This document shows, one piece after another, positions 1-11,612 of a DNA stretch of 47,162 nt; positions within the stretch are counted from its first letter, which is position 1, and each line of letters opens with the position of its first letter. Source of the DNA: Candidatus Campbelliibacteriota bacterium. Lineage in GTDB: Bacteria > Patescibacteriota > Minisyncoccia > Phycocordibacterales > GCA-2747955. Made by a program: the position numbers and the translations under genes. The DNA lies in NCBI GenBank assembly GCA_947311625.1, contig CAMZKW010000006.1, forward strand, positions 1 to 47,162, given 5' to 3'. Below the pieces are notes generated by a model. It searched no databases and had not been told where the DNA came from. It worked only from the letters and a program-made list of their open reading frames with translations.

Positions 1-1
1 T

Positions 2-100
2 ATAAACTATTTAGATAATATTGAATCAGATTCTGGTAATATCAACTCAATGGGAAACTCAGATAATGTGGTGGTGCAGGAAGAAATAATTGAAAATTAG
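2..100 (+). CDS. C-terminal fragment of an unidentified CDS (5' truncated by window)
   Basis: Open frame INYLDNIESDSGNINSMGNSDNVVVQEEIIEN ending in TAG at 98-100. Confidence 0.5.
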   Translation: MNYLDNIESDSGNINSMGNSDNVVVQEEIIEN

Positions 101-138
101 TTTTCAATTTTTTTTATTTTTGTTATAATAAAAAAATT

Positions 139-1122
139 ATGCCAGAATTACCAGAGGTTCAAACTGTCGTTGATGGCTTGAATTTGAAAGTTAAAAATAG
201 AAAAATAAAAGATGTTTGAACAGATTATTTTTCTGATTCTTACATTGGAAAGGATAATATTAAAAATAAAAAATATTTTCAGAAATTTAAGAAGGAAATT
301 ATTGGACAAAAAATTTTGAAGGCTGAAAGAAGGGCTAAAAATATAATCATTCATTTAAGTGGTGGAAAATATATTTTAATTCATTTGAAAATGAGTGGCC
401 ATTTAATTTATGGAGATTATATTTTTGATAAGAAAAAAAATGAGTGAAGATCAGAAAAGGGATATTTTGATAGAGAGGAAATTAAGAAAAATCCTAAAAT
501 TTTAGAAATGATTGATAGAGAACCTACTCGTGATCCTTTTAATAAATTTATTCATTTTGTTTTAGTTTTTGAAAATGGGAAGCAGTTGGTAATGTCAGAT
601 TTGAGAAAGTTTGGCTCGGTTAAATTGATAGATGAAAGGGGGTTAAAAGAATTAAAAGAAAAATTAGGTCCTGAACCCTTTGATTTGAGCCCAAAGGAAT
701 TTGTGGAGTTGGTTAGGAAAAAAGGAAAGGGGCGAGCTAAAAATATTTTGATGAAGCCAGAATTTATTGCTGGAATTGGGAATATTTATTCTGATGAGAT
801 TTTGTGAGAAGTTGGAGTTCATCCAGAATCAAATTTACAAAATTTGCCAGATGAAAAATTAAAGGAAATTTTAAGAGTAGCAAAGAAAATTTTGAAGGCT
901 TCAATTGATATTGGTGGAGATTCAATGTCTGATTTTAGAAATATTGAAGGGAGAAAGGGAAAATATCAAGCCAAACACAATGCTTATAAATTGGAGGGAA
1001 CTTTATGTAAGAAAAAAGATTGTGATGGAATTTTAGAGAAAAAAATGATAGGGCAAAGGGTTGGCAGATGGTGTCCTGTGCATCAAAAAAAAATAAAAAA
1101 TTATGATATAATAATAAAATAA
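139..1122 (+). CDS. mutM: Formamidopyrimidine-DNA glycosylase, TGA read as Trp
   Basis: MPELPEVQTVVDGL N-terminus, MSDLRKFGSV, IAGIGNIYSDEIL[W], C-terminal zinc finger-like CKKKDC...WCPVHQ; three ORF-track fragments in one frame; TGTTATAAT 10 nt upstream of ATG. Confidence 0.95.
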
Positions 1123-1352
1123 TGAAATTAACAATTTTGAAAATAGATAAACCTATTTATATGGGAGATTTTGATAAGGTGTATCTACCTGCATCAGAAG
1201 GTGATATTGAGATTTTACCAGGACATGCTCCTTTTATGACTTCTTTAAAATCTGGTAAAGTTAAATATTTTTTTGATGGAAAAGAAGAAAATATTGAAAT
1301 AAAATCTGGTTTTGTAGAAGTTAATAAATTAGAGGTGTTGGTAATTTTATAA
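1122..1352 (+). CDS. atpC: F0F1 ATP synthase epsilon subunit
   Basis: LPASEGDIEILPGHAPFMTSLKSGKV motif; own TGATATAAT box before ATG. Confidence 0.85.
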   Translation: MKLTILKIDKPIYMGDFDKVYLPASEGDIEILPGHAPFMTSLKSGKVKYFFDGKEENIEIKSGFVEVNKLEVLVIL

Positions 1353-1413
1353 AATAATTAAAAAGTTTAAGTAGTGGTTAATATACCGCTCGATAAATAA
1401 TAATAAAATAAAT

Positions 1414-1710
1414 ATGGGAATTTTTAGTAATTTAAAAGATAAAGTAAAAGCAAAAGCTACGGAAAAAATGTTGGAGAGTCAGATGAAAAATTTACCTCCA
1501 GAACAAAAAGAAGCAATGATGAAGATGATGGAAGATAATCCAGACTTTTTTGAAAACATTGCGAAAGAAATTGAGATTGAAGTGAAAAATGGAAAATCTC
1601 AGATGGTTGCTGGAATGTCTGTTATGAGGAAACATCAAGCAAAAATGCAAGAACTAATGATGAAAGCAATGGGTGGAGACCAAAGATTAAAAGATAGAAA
1701 TCTAAGATAG
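1414..1710 (+). CDS. Small Met/Lys-rich hypothetical protein
   Basis: Clean 98-codon ORF in intergenic position. Confidence 0.6.
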   Translation: MGIFSNLKDKVKAKATEKMLESQMKNLPPEQKEAMMKMMEDNPDFFENIAKEIEIEVKNGKSQMVAGMSVMRKHQAKMQELMMKAMGGDQRLKDRNLR

Positions 1711-1762
1711 ATTTTTATTTTTTTTATGATAAAATTTATAAAATTTTTAAAAAGGAAAAATA

Positions 1763-1876
1763 ATGAAAAAAGTGTGGAAAGATAATAAAATATTAATAAT
1801 AATAAATACAATTATTAATATCTTAGTGTTATCAATTTTATTCTGGATAGTTAAAATTCTAGGAGGCTTTTCATAG
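1763..1876 (+). CDS. Small single-pass membrane peptide (37 aa), hypothetical
   Basis: MKKVWKDNKILIIINTIINILVLSILFWIVKILGGFS*; AAAGGA upstream; TGG Trp codons. Confidence 0.4.
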   Translation: MKKVWKDNKILIIINTIINILVLSILFWIVKILGGFS

Positions 1877-1918
1877 TCTCTATTTTTTTATTTTAATTAA
1901 TATAGTATAATATTTTTT

Positions 1919-2608
1919 ATGAATATAAAAATTAAATCTGTGGCTATAATTATGGATGGTAATAGAAGGTGAGCTGTTGAAAATGGTATGTCAAAAATTG
2001 AAGGTCATAAATATGGAGCTGAAAAAATATCGGAAGTTATAGATTGAGTCTTAGAAGAAGATATAAAAAATATAGTTTTATATGCCTTTTCCACAGAAAA
2101 CTGAAATAGGTCAAAAATTGAAATAGATGCAATAATGTTTTTGTTTGAAGATTTTATTAAAAATAAATTAAATAAAATTATAGAGAAAAAAGTTTCCATA
2201 AAATTTATTGGAAAATTAGATATGTTTTCAAAAAAATTACAAATACTTATGTCGGAAGTAGAAGAAAAATCAAAAGGTTTTGAAACAGTTTTATTTATGG
2301 CTATGTCCTACGGGGGAAGAGTGGAAATAATTGAAGGGATAAAAAGACTTTCTCAAGAAAAAACAAAAGAAGATATAGAATCTTTAACAGAAGGTGAATT
2401 TGAAAGATATTTATGAACATCAGAATTAGATGATCCAGAAATAATTATAAGAACAGGTGGTGATAGAAGGCTTTCAAATTTTTTACTTTGAAAATCAAGT
2501 TATTCAGAATTAATATTTACAGATACAAAATGACCAGCTTTTAGTGAGAGAGAATTTAAGAAAATTTTAAAAGATTATCAGAAAGTGAAAATAAATAAGG
2601 GAAAATAA
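1919..2608 (+). CDS. uppS: Isoprenyl (undecaprenyl) diphosphate synthase, TGA=Trp
   Basis: AIIMDGNRRWA, YAFSTENWNRS, IIIRTGGDRRLSNFLLW, FTDTKWPAF; six Trp all encoded TGA. Confidence 0.93.
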
Positions 2609-2646
2609 TTTTTTTAAAAAAAAATATAAAATGTTATAATTCTTTT

Positions 2647-4122
2647 ATGATTAAGAAATTTTACATAACCACAACCCTACCATATGTGAATGGAAAACCT
2701 CATATTGGTTTTGCTATGGAAATTGTTAGAGCTGATGTCTTGGCAAGGCATAAAAGAATTCTTTTGGGAGAAGAAAATATTTTCTTTAACACAGGAACAG
2801 ATGAGCACGGACAAAAAATCGCAGACAAGGCTAAGGAGTTAGGAATGAGTCCGCAGGAATACACTGACAAAATGTCTCAGAATTTTAAGGATTTAACAAA
2901 AAATTTAAATATTTCAAATGATAATTTTATCCGAACAACCGATGATTATCATATTAAAGCAGCTCAAAAATTTTGAGAAATTGTTAAGAAAAATGGTTTT
3001 ATTGAAAAAAGAAAGTATCAGGTGAAATATTGTGTTGGTTGTGAAATGGAAAAAACAGATTCTGAATTGGTTGATGGAAAATGCCCAGACCATCCAAATA
3101 ATGAAATAGAATTTTTAGATGAAGAAAATTACTTTTTTAAGGCCTCAGAATTCACAGAAAAGTTAAAAGAATATTTTAAGAAAAATCCAGTTATTCCTGA
3201 ATTCCGTCAAAATGAAATTGTTTCTTTAATTGAAAGAGAAGGAATGAAGGATTTTTCAATTTCTCGTTTGAAAGAAAAAATGGAATGGGGTGTTCCGGTG
3301 CCTGATGATAAAGAGCATGTAATGTATGTTTGGTTTGATGCCTTGGTGGATTATATTTCAACCCTTGGTTGAGGCGGAGAAGATGAAACTAAATTTAATC
3401 AATTTTGAGGTTGAGCTGACAAACCAGTAGATAGCACAGTTTTTCAAATTGCTGGAAAAGATAATTTAAGGCCACAGTCAGCAATGTGACAAACTATGTT
3501 GATGGCAGCTGGAATTAAAAATTCTGATGTAATTTATATTAACGGACACATAACTTCCAATGGGCAAAAAATGTCAAAATCTTTGGGAAATGTTATTGAC
3601 CCAAATGAAGCGATTGAAAAATACGGAGTTGATGCTTTGAGATTTTTCATCATAAAACATTTACACAACCATGAAGATTCAGATTGAACTGAGAAAAGAT
3701 TTTACGGAGCTTATACTGCTGACTTGGTAAATGGTTTAGGAAATTTAACTTCAAGAATTTTAGCAATGTCATCAAAGGCAGGAATAAAATTATTTGATGA
3801 AGGGAGAGGATATCCAATTTTTGGAAGACAACATTCAAAGTTAGAAAATTATGATTTTAATGGTGAGGCGGAAGAAATTTGAAAATCAATTTCTGATTTG
3901 GATGAGCTGATTTCCAGAACTCAACCATTTAAGTTGGCAAAATCTGATGACTCAGAAGATAAGGAAAAATTAAAAGTTGTTTTACTTTCACTTTTGAATG
4001 GACTTTGAGCAGTGGCTGATTGGATAGAGCCAGTAATGCCAGAAACTGCTGAAAAAATTAAATTAGCCGTAAAAGAAAATAAAAAACCAGAAGAACCATT
4101 GTTCCCAAGAATTGAGAAATAA
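2647..4122 (+). CDS. metG: Methionyl-tRNA synthetase, TGA=Trp
   Basis: [54 protein letters not shown]; continuous frame through several TGA. Confidence 0.97.
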
Positions 4123-4209
4123 TTTTAAACAGTTTCAAGCTGTTGTTTTTTTATTTAAAAATGGGTAGTTTGAAGATATTAGAGCTATTAAAATTTTTTA
4201 AAAAATTCC

Positions 4210-4236
4210 TTGACAAAAAAAAAAAAAGATTATAAT
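4210..4236 (+). promoter_or_regulatory. Consensus -35/-10 promoter with poly-A spacer
   Basis: TTGACA-(A12)GAT-TATAAT upstream of the 4366 ORF. Confidence 0.7.
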
Positions 4237-4365
4237 TCAATCAGAATAAAAAAAAGAAGGTCTAGGGCGAGGTTCTAAAATTAAGAAGTTTGAAATTCTT
4301 TTTTAGAGCCTGTGGAAATGATGTGGCGAGAGCTTGAAGTGGCAGCATAATAAAAGGAGTTTGCT

Positions 4366-4680
4366 ATGAAAGATTTTTTTGCAGATGAGTTGATCATAAG
4401 GTATTCTAGAGTAGTTGTCTTTGTCTTTGATGATGGGAAGAAAGGCGTTGTTTTAGGAGATTATTTGTTGTTCAGAAAGAGCCCATATTTTGGTCAAGTG
4501 TACGAACTTGAGGTCGAAAAGGTACCGAAGGCTGTGGATTATTCTGATATCGAAGATGCTATTCATACAAAGAGGTCTGATATACCTGATTCTGTAATGG
4601 AAAAAATAGAGAGGGTGCTATCAGAAAAAGATTTCAGGAAGTTCGAATTAAGTATCGAACTAAATGAACTTAAATCATAA
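4366..4680 (+). CDS. Small hypothetical protein, SD-led class
   Basis: AAAAGGAG-N6-ATG; TAA stop followed by terminator hairpin CTTAGAGTTTTTACTCTAGG-T8. Confidence 0.75.
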   Translation: MKDFFADELIIRYSRVVVFVFDDGKKGVVLGDYLLFRKSPYFGQVYELEVEKVPKAVDYSDIEDAIHTKRSDIPDSVMEKIERVLSEKDFRKFELSIELNELKS

Positions 4681-4712
4681 TTGCTTAGAGTTTTTACTCT
4701 AGGCTTTTTTTT
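4681..4712 (+). terminator. Intrinsic terminator after 4366 ORF
   Basis: gcttagagtttttactctaggctttttttt. Confidence 0.6.
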
Positions 4713-4770
4713 AATAATTTATCTTTTTAAAGAAAGATTAAATTTTTCCTAAATCTATTATAATTCTCCT

Positions 4771-4809
4771 ATGGCTAAAAAATTTTATATCACAACTCCT
4801 TTTTTTTAA
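4771..4809 (+). pseudogene. Truncated metG-like start (MAKKFYITTPFF*) with intact leaderless-type promoter
   Basis: TATAAT (4759-4764)-N6-ATG; peptide resembles metG start [13 protein letters not shown] and then stops. Confidence 0.4.
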
Positions 4810-5027
4810 GATAGGGAATAACTTTTCAATCCTTTCCTTTCTGAACTAAACACAAAATGTTTGCTTCAGAAAGGAATAAACACCTTGTTGCTTCTATTCT
4901 GAATGAATAGATTAAAAGTATTTTATAATATTATTTTTGTTTTGTTAATTTTTTTGATTGTTTTAAAATTTTTAGAAAATAGGTGGCGCGTAGCGCCACC
5001 CATTTTTATTTTTTATTTTTCTTAAAA

Positions 5028-5462
5028 TTAAAACTTAATCTCCCTTGTATTTTCATCAATATATTTTAATTTAACATTAAACCTATTTTCTTTTGGCAAT
5101 CATTTTTCAATCATTTCTGGCCATTCCAAAAAAATCAAATTTTCTGTTTTTATTAAATCATCTAAAAGTCCAATTAAATCTAAATCTTCCTCTCTTTCTA
5201 GTCTATAAGCATCAATGTGAATTAATTTTTTTCAAGGAAAGTTTTTTGATTTAATTTTATATTTTTTTGAAATAACAAAGGTAGGAGAATTTATTTTTTC
5301 TTTAATTTCTAAAAGCTCTCCAATTTGTTGAGTGAAAGTAGTTTTTCCAGCACCTAAGTCTCCCGAAAGAGTGATTAGTGTTGCGGAGTTTTGGGGAGCA
5401 GAAATTTTCCGAAGCAAAATTTTCGCCACATTTTTAGTTTCTTGAATACTTGTTGTTTTCAT
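5028..5462 (-). CDS. tsaE: tRNA threonylcarbamoyladenosine biosynthesis protein TsaE, TGA=Trp
   Basis: TLSGDLGAGKTTFTQQIGELL, SPTFVI, HIDAYRL, LIFLEWPE. Confidence 0.9.
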
Positions 5463-5503
5463 ATTTTTCTATTTTTTTATCTTTCAAATTATGTTAAAAT
5501 TAA

Positions 5504-6277
5504 ATGAAAGAAATTGTTGTATTAATTGTAATATATTATGTAACAATTATCAATAAAATAACAAAAAATATGAAAAATAAAAATAAAATAATTTTATCTT
5601 TTTTAATGGTATCTTTTATGGCAAATTCAATTTTTGCTTTTGAAAACACAGATACAATTCGAGAAAAAGTAAATAAAGCTCTGGGAGAGAGTAAAGAAGT
5701 GAAAGCAATTATCAAAAAAGAAGTCACAAAGCAAGTTAAAGAAGAGGTTAAGAAAATAAAATCTAAAGATTATTTAGAATCAAAAAAAATAATCAAGGAT
5801 AAAAAACCAGAAGATATATTTTTTGAAAATATAAAAAATGCTAAAAATGAAGAAGAAAGAATATCTATTTTTACAAAATTTAAAAAAGATATAAAAGAAA
5901 AGCCAGAATTTATTAATAATAAAATAAAAAATATATTTACAAAATTTGATTTTATTTTAGATAAATTAAATAAAGTTAAATCAAGTATTGATAAAGAAAA
6001 TTTATCTTTGAAAGAAAGAGGTTTGGTGTTTGGAATATTGGAGGAAAAAAATATTGAAATTGAAAAACATATTGATATGGCAAAAAAGTCTAAGGCATCC
6101 GCTTGAATTAATATGGAAAATATAGATTTTTCTGGAGAAAAAGAATATATTATTTTGTCTTTGAATGATGTTAAATTAGATTTGATTTCTTCAAAAAATG
6201 AAATTAAAAAAGTGTCTCAATTACTAAAAGAAAATATTGCTTTTATAAAAGGAGCTTTATCAACATTTAAAAAATAA
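5504..6277 (+). CDS. Secreted/lipid-anchored-type Lys-rich hypothetical protein (start may be 5570), TGA=Trp once
   Basis: Signal peptide MKNKNKIILSFLMVSFMANSIFAF; frame continues through TGA to TAA 6275-6277. Confidence 0.65.
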
Positions 6278-6280
6278 AAA

Positions 6281-6541
6281 ATGATTGAAGAAGGAAATAA
6301 AAAAGAATTATGATTGATTATAGCAATAATTTCTATTGTGCTTCTTATTTTATTTTTATTTTATTTTTATTTTTTTAAAAATATAGAAAAAAAAACAGAA
6401 ATTAATAAAGATAAAAATAATGTTGAAGTAATTGATAATCAAAAAAATATTTTAAAAAATGATGAAATTGATATAAAAGAGATAGAAAAAAGACTTGATG
6501 ATTTAGATATAAATTTAGATGATGTTTTAAATCAATTATAA
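6281..6541 (+). CDS. Single-pass membrane hypothetical protein
   Basis: MIEEGNKKEL[W]LIIAIISIVLLILFLFYFYFF...; follows previous CDS. Confidence 0.55.
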
Positions 6542-6554
6542 AAAATATAAAAAA

Positions 6555-6583
6555 CTGGCACGGCGACTTCGTCGCCGTGCCAG
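6555..6583. terminator. Bidirectional GC-rich terminator hairpin
   Basis: CTGGCACGGCGACTTCGTCGCCGTGCCAG flanked by A and T tracts. Confidence 0.8.
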
Positions 6584-6602
6584 TTTTTGTTATAATAAAA
6601 AA

Positions 6603-7232
6603 ATGTCAAAACATGGAATACAGATAACATCCCAAAGGATTGGAAGTCTTGAAAAAGAATTAATTAAATATTCACTGGATATTCCAAAATCATCTTTAGT
6701 TTTAGATTTGGGTGGTGGCAATGGTTTTATATCAATAATATTATCTTTAATTCAAAAACAAGTATATTATTATGATTTAAAAATAGATTTTAAACTAAAA
6801 ATTTTTAAAAAATTATTTTCTTCTAAAAAATTAAATTTAATAAAAAAAGATTTAAAAAAAATAAAATATATTGATTTTCCAAAAAATATAGATATTATTT
6901 ATTCTGCAAGATTTTTTCATTATTTAACATATAAAGAATCAGATGATTTGTTAAAAAAACTTTCAAAGAATTTAAAAAAAGATGGAAAAATATTCTTAAC
7001 TCTTTCAGGAATAGACTCTAATATAGGAATAAATTATAAATGTAAAGATATAAAAATAGAGGAAAGAAGTTGTTTTTTATCAAAATCTAACCAATCTAGA
7101 TTCAAAATAAAAGAAAAAGTAACTTTATACAAAAAAGAAGAATTAGAAAATTTAATAAAAAAATATTTTAATATCCAAGAAGTTTGAGAATCTGATTTTA
7201 AAAATATTTTTGTAATTGCTGTTAAAAAATAG
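6603..7232 (+). CDS. Class I SAM-dependent methyltransferase
   Basis: SSLVLDLGGGNGFISIIL motif I; TATAAT-N6-ATG; continues through one TGA. Confidence 0.7.
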
Positions 7233-7251
7233 AAATGTTATAATAGTTTAT

Positions 7252-7560
7252 ATGAAAAAAGAAGAAAAAGAATATATTGAGCCAGAGATTATTAATGAAT
7301 CTAATGAAAAAGCTCATAAATTTGAAAATAAAAAATTTGATGATATAAACAATCAAGTTTCAAGTATAAAAAAAGCAATTTTATTAAAAGGTTTATCTTC
7401 ATTAATTTTACCAATTAGTATATTTTTGATAATAATTATAGCTATCGTGTCTTTGATTATGTATGTTATTGATACACACCCTTTTGACTATATAGTTTCA
7501 GGTATTTTTCTATTCCTTATATTAAGTCCTGTTTATAAATTAATTAAATATTTTAAATAA
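7252..7560 (+). CDS. Two-TM hypothetical membrane protein
   Basis: TGTTATAAT box shortly upstream of ATG; hydrophobic segments. Confidence 0.55.
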   Translation: MKKEEKEYIEPEIINESNEKAHKFENKKFDDINNQVSSIKKAILLKGLSSLILPISIFLIIIIAIVSLIMYVIDTHPFDYIVSGIFLFLILSPVYKLIKYFK

Positions 7561-7561
7561 T

Positions 7562-8551
7562 ATGTTTGAAATTACAGCAACTTTGTCAGTTTTGGTATTG
7601 GCAATTATTTTTATTATATCCCTAGCCTCATTGGTAAAAGGAGCTGACTTTTTACTTGAAGGGGCAGAAAGGGTAGGAAGATATTTTAAGCTTCCATCAT
7701 TTGTTATCGGAGCTTTGATTGTTGGAGTTGGAACTTCACTTCCAGAATTAGCCTCATCTATTTTTGCAGCAATGGATGGAAAAACAGAGTTTATTACTGC
7801 CAATGTTATTGGTTCAAATATTGCCAATATTTTACTTGTGGCAGGTCTGGCTTCAATTATTGGGAAAGTTATTTATACAAATAAAAATTTAATTCGTTTA
7901 GAAATTCCTTTGTTAGTTATTTCAACTTCATTATTTTTATTTGTAAGTTATGATGGGATTATAAATAAGTTAGAATCTTTTGTTATTTTATTTGCTTTTA
8001 TAGTTTATGTAGTTTATCTTTTAAACTCAAATAGATATTTAACCGAAGAAGACAAAAAAGATATTCAAGAGAATAATGAGGATGAAGAATATGAGGAAGT
8101 TAATAGTATTGGAATTAAGGAGTTTGCTTTATTAATTGGAGGTGGTTTATTGCTTTCTTTTGGAGCAGATTATTTAGTTCAGTCTGTAACAGCTTTTTCT
8201 CAAAAATTAAATATTGGAATTTCAATAATTTCAGTTTTAGCAGTTGCCATAGGAACTTCTTTGCCAGAAATTTTAGTTTCAGTAAAAGCAGTTTTAAATG
8301 GAAAAACAGATTTAGCATTTGGAAATATTTTTGGTTCAAATGTTTTTAATATATTAATGCTAACAGGAACCATTGGAATTTTTACAAATATTGAAGTATC
8401 AAAATCTATGCTAGAAATAGGATTACCATTTTTAGCAATTACAACTTTAATATTTTATGTTTCTGCAACAGCTAGAAAAATTTATATTTGAGAAGGGTTA
8501 ATGTTTTTAGGTTTTTATGTTTTATTTGTTTTAAAAATAATTGGATTTTAG
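7562..8551 (+). CDS. Calcium/sodium antiporter (CaCA family, YrbG-like)
   Basis: Duplicated GVGTSLPELASS / AIGTSLPEILVS and GSNIANILL / GSNVFNILM motifs. Confidence 0.92.
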
Positions 8552-8622
8552 AAAATTATATTTTTTGAGCTTTTTATTTAATTTAGTATATATGAAATAT
8601 GATATAATATAATAATTAAATT

Positions 8623-10365
8623 ATGAGTGAAATTGAAGATATTAAGAACAGACTCTCCATTGAAGAAGTGATTGGGTCTTATATAAAGTTAGAAAAATCA
8701 GGATCTAATTTTAAAGCTCTCTGTCCATTTCATAATGAAAAATCCGCTTCATTTTATATAACACCGAGTAAAGGGTTTTATAAATGTTTTGGTTGTGGAG
8801 AATCTGGAGATATATTTAATTTTATAGAAAAATATGAAGGGATTGGTTTTTCTGAAGCATTAAAAAAATTAGCTGATAAAGCAGGGGTCGAGTTAAAAAA
8901 AAATAGTTTTAAAAATAACAAAGAAGATAAAGAAAAAAAAGAAAACCTTTTAAATATTTTAAAAGATATAACGATTTTTTGACAAAAAAAACTTTTAGAA
9001 AATGAAGGTGTAAAAAACTACCTTAAAAAAAGAGGGGTAAATAATGAAATAGCTAAAAAATTTCAGTTGGGTTATGCTCCCGATGGTTGAGATAATACTT
9101 TAATTTTTTTAAAATCTAAAGGCTATTCTCAAGAAGAAATTGAAAAGGTTGGATTAATTAAAAAAAAAGAAAATGGTGGGTTTTATGATAGGTTTAGAGA
9201 TAGAATTATTTTTCCTATTTTTAATTTAGATGGAAAACCAGTGGCTTTTTCTGGTAGAGATTTTTCTGGTTCTGATAAGGTGGCAAAGTATTTAAATTCT
9301 CCCGAAACAATTTTCTTCAATAAATCATCTATTTTGTATGGAATGAACTTTGCCAGAGATGAGGCAAGACGTAGAAAGTATTTTATTTTAGGGGAAGGTC
9401 AAATGGATTTAATAATGGCTCACAAGGTTGGTTTTGAAAATATGGTTGTTACTTCGGGAACTTCATTGACTGATGAACATTTAAAAATAATGGGAAGATA
9501 CACAAAAAATATAATCTTTGCCTTTGATTCTGATAGCGCTGGAATTAAGGCGGCATATCGTGGAATTAAAAAGGCTTTGACAAATGACTTCGATGTAAAA
9601 ATTATTGATATGGATAAAGGTAATGATCCTGCGGACACTATTTTAGAATCTTCAGATAAATGAAAAGATTTAGTTGCCAATGCTAAAAATTTTATAGATT
9701 TCTTTATACAAAAAATTATTTTTCAAAAAAAATCAGATAGAGAAAAAATTATAGAAATGGAAGAAAAGATTTTACCATTTATTTTAAAAGTTCCGGACCC
9801 AATTTTAAAAGGAAAATTTATTTCAAAAATTGCTCGTGGTTTTGATGTTAAGGAGGAATTTGTAATTGAGGCTTTAGATAAGATAAAGATTGAAATTGAA
9901 AATGAAGAAAAAAAAGAATTATCTTTGTTAAAGGTTAAGTCAGAAAATATTGATATTTTTTCAAAAAAAGGTATAATATCAGATACTAGAAAAAAAATAT
10001 TGAAAGAGTTGTCAGCTATATATTATTGACAATTATCTTTGGAAGAACCAAAGAGATGAATAGAACCAAAAGAACTTTTAGAAAAAATAAAAAAAATTAC
10101 AGATAGAGATACTTATCAAAAGATTTTAGATTTAGATGATAAAGTTAAAAACTTTTGAATATTAGAAGTACAAGTAAAGTTTGAAATTGAAACAAAAGAA
10201 AATTTAATTTTTTCCCTAGAATCCTATGAAAAAAGATTAGAAAAGAATAATATTGATAATAAAATTTCTTTATTAACAAAAAAAATATCTTTTGCATCTG
10301 ATTCTAAAAAAAAAGATATTCTAAAAGAAATACAGGAACTCAGTGAAGAAAAAAATAAATATTAA
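8623..10365 (+). CDS. dnaG: DNA primase, TGA=Trp
   Basis: [32 protein letters not shown] zinc finger; [25 protein letters not shown]. Confidence 0.96.
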
Positions 10366-10379
10366 ATTATAAAATCGCC

Positions 10380-11468
10380 ATGGCTATAAAAAAAACTACC
10401 ACAAAAAAAAAAATAGTAAAAGAAAAAGTTCTTAGTAAAAAAGAATTAAAATTAGAAGAGGCAAGGTTACTTGCTTTAGAGGAACCAGATGATTTAGATT
10501 TAGAAGCAGTTGAACTTGATTCTCTTGATGATGTTGTAAAGCCTAAAGATGAAGTGGGTTTGTTTGATGATATTGATGAAGAATTTTTTGATAATTCTGG
10601 AAAAAAAGATAGAAAGGCTTATGATCCAATTCAAATTTATTTAAAAGAAATAGGAAAGAAAAATCTTATTACCCAGGCTGAAGAGGTAGAGTTAGCCAAG
10701 AGAGTTGAGGAGGGTGATGAAGAAGCAAAGAAGATTTTAGCTAAGTCAAATTTAAGGCTTGTTGTTTCAATTGCGAAAAAATATGTTGGTAGGTCACCAG
10801 ATTTAACACTCCTTGATTTAATTCAGGAAGGGAATATGGGTCTCTATAAGGCAGTTGATAAATTTGATTATAGAAAAGGTTTTAAATTTTCAACCTATGC
10901 AACTTGGTGAATTAGACAAGCGGTTACAAGGGCCTTAGCTGACCAATCAAAAACAATACGTATTCCAGTTCACATGGTGGAAACCATAACAAAATATAAA
11001 CAAGTTATGAGACAATTAACTCATGATTTAGGTAGACCACCGGAACCAGAAGAAACTGCTATAGAAATGGGAATACCTTTAGAAAAGATTTATCAGATAA
11101 TGAAAATTAGTCAGACTATGGTCTCTCTTGATGTACCTATTGCAGGTTCCGATGGTGATGAAAAATCTACCATGGCAAATTTCATATCAGATGATATGGA
11201 CTCTGGGGATGTAATAATGAGTCCTGAAGAGGAGTCAAATCAAAGAATTTTAAGAGAAGAAATTCTTAAAGTTTTGAATGTTCTTTCAGAAAAGGAACAA
11301 CAAATTTTAAAAATGAGAAATGGTTTGATTGATGGAATTTTTCATACCTTGGAAGAGGTTGGAAAAGAATTTGATGTCACAAGGGAAAGGATAAGACAGA
11401 TTGAGGCAAAAGCTCATGAAAAAATTAAAGATTCAATGGAAGCAAAAAGATTAAAAAACTTTTTTTAA
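10380..11468 (+). CDS. rpoD: RNA polymerase primary sigma factor (sigma70), TGA=Trp
   Basis: [31 protein letters not shown][W][25 protein letters not shown]. Confidence 0.97.
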
Positions 11469-11612
11469 AAAATTAAAACAATGCCCAGAAGCATTGTTTT
11501 TTTGATAAATATATTATATAAAATTATATTTATTTTATCAAGTATTGACACTGGACAAAATGTTTATATATATTTATTATATTTTTTTCATGTGATATAA
11601 TTTAAAAACTTT

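Noticed and set aside
148-354. Minus-strand ORF in the track
   Set aside because: Antisense to mutM with no homology; artefact of AT-rich sequence.
3650-3838. Minus-strand ORF antisense to metG
   Set aside because: Low-complexity Leu/Phe-rich product opposite a conserved gene; spurious.
7540-7827. Minus-strand ORF antisense to the CaCA antiporter
   Set aside because: No independent promoter or start context; opposite strand clearly coding.
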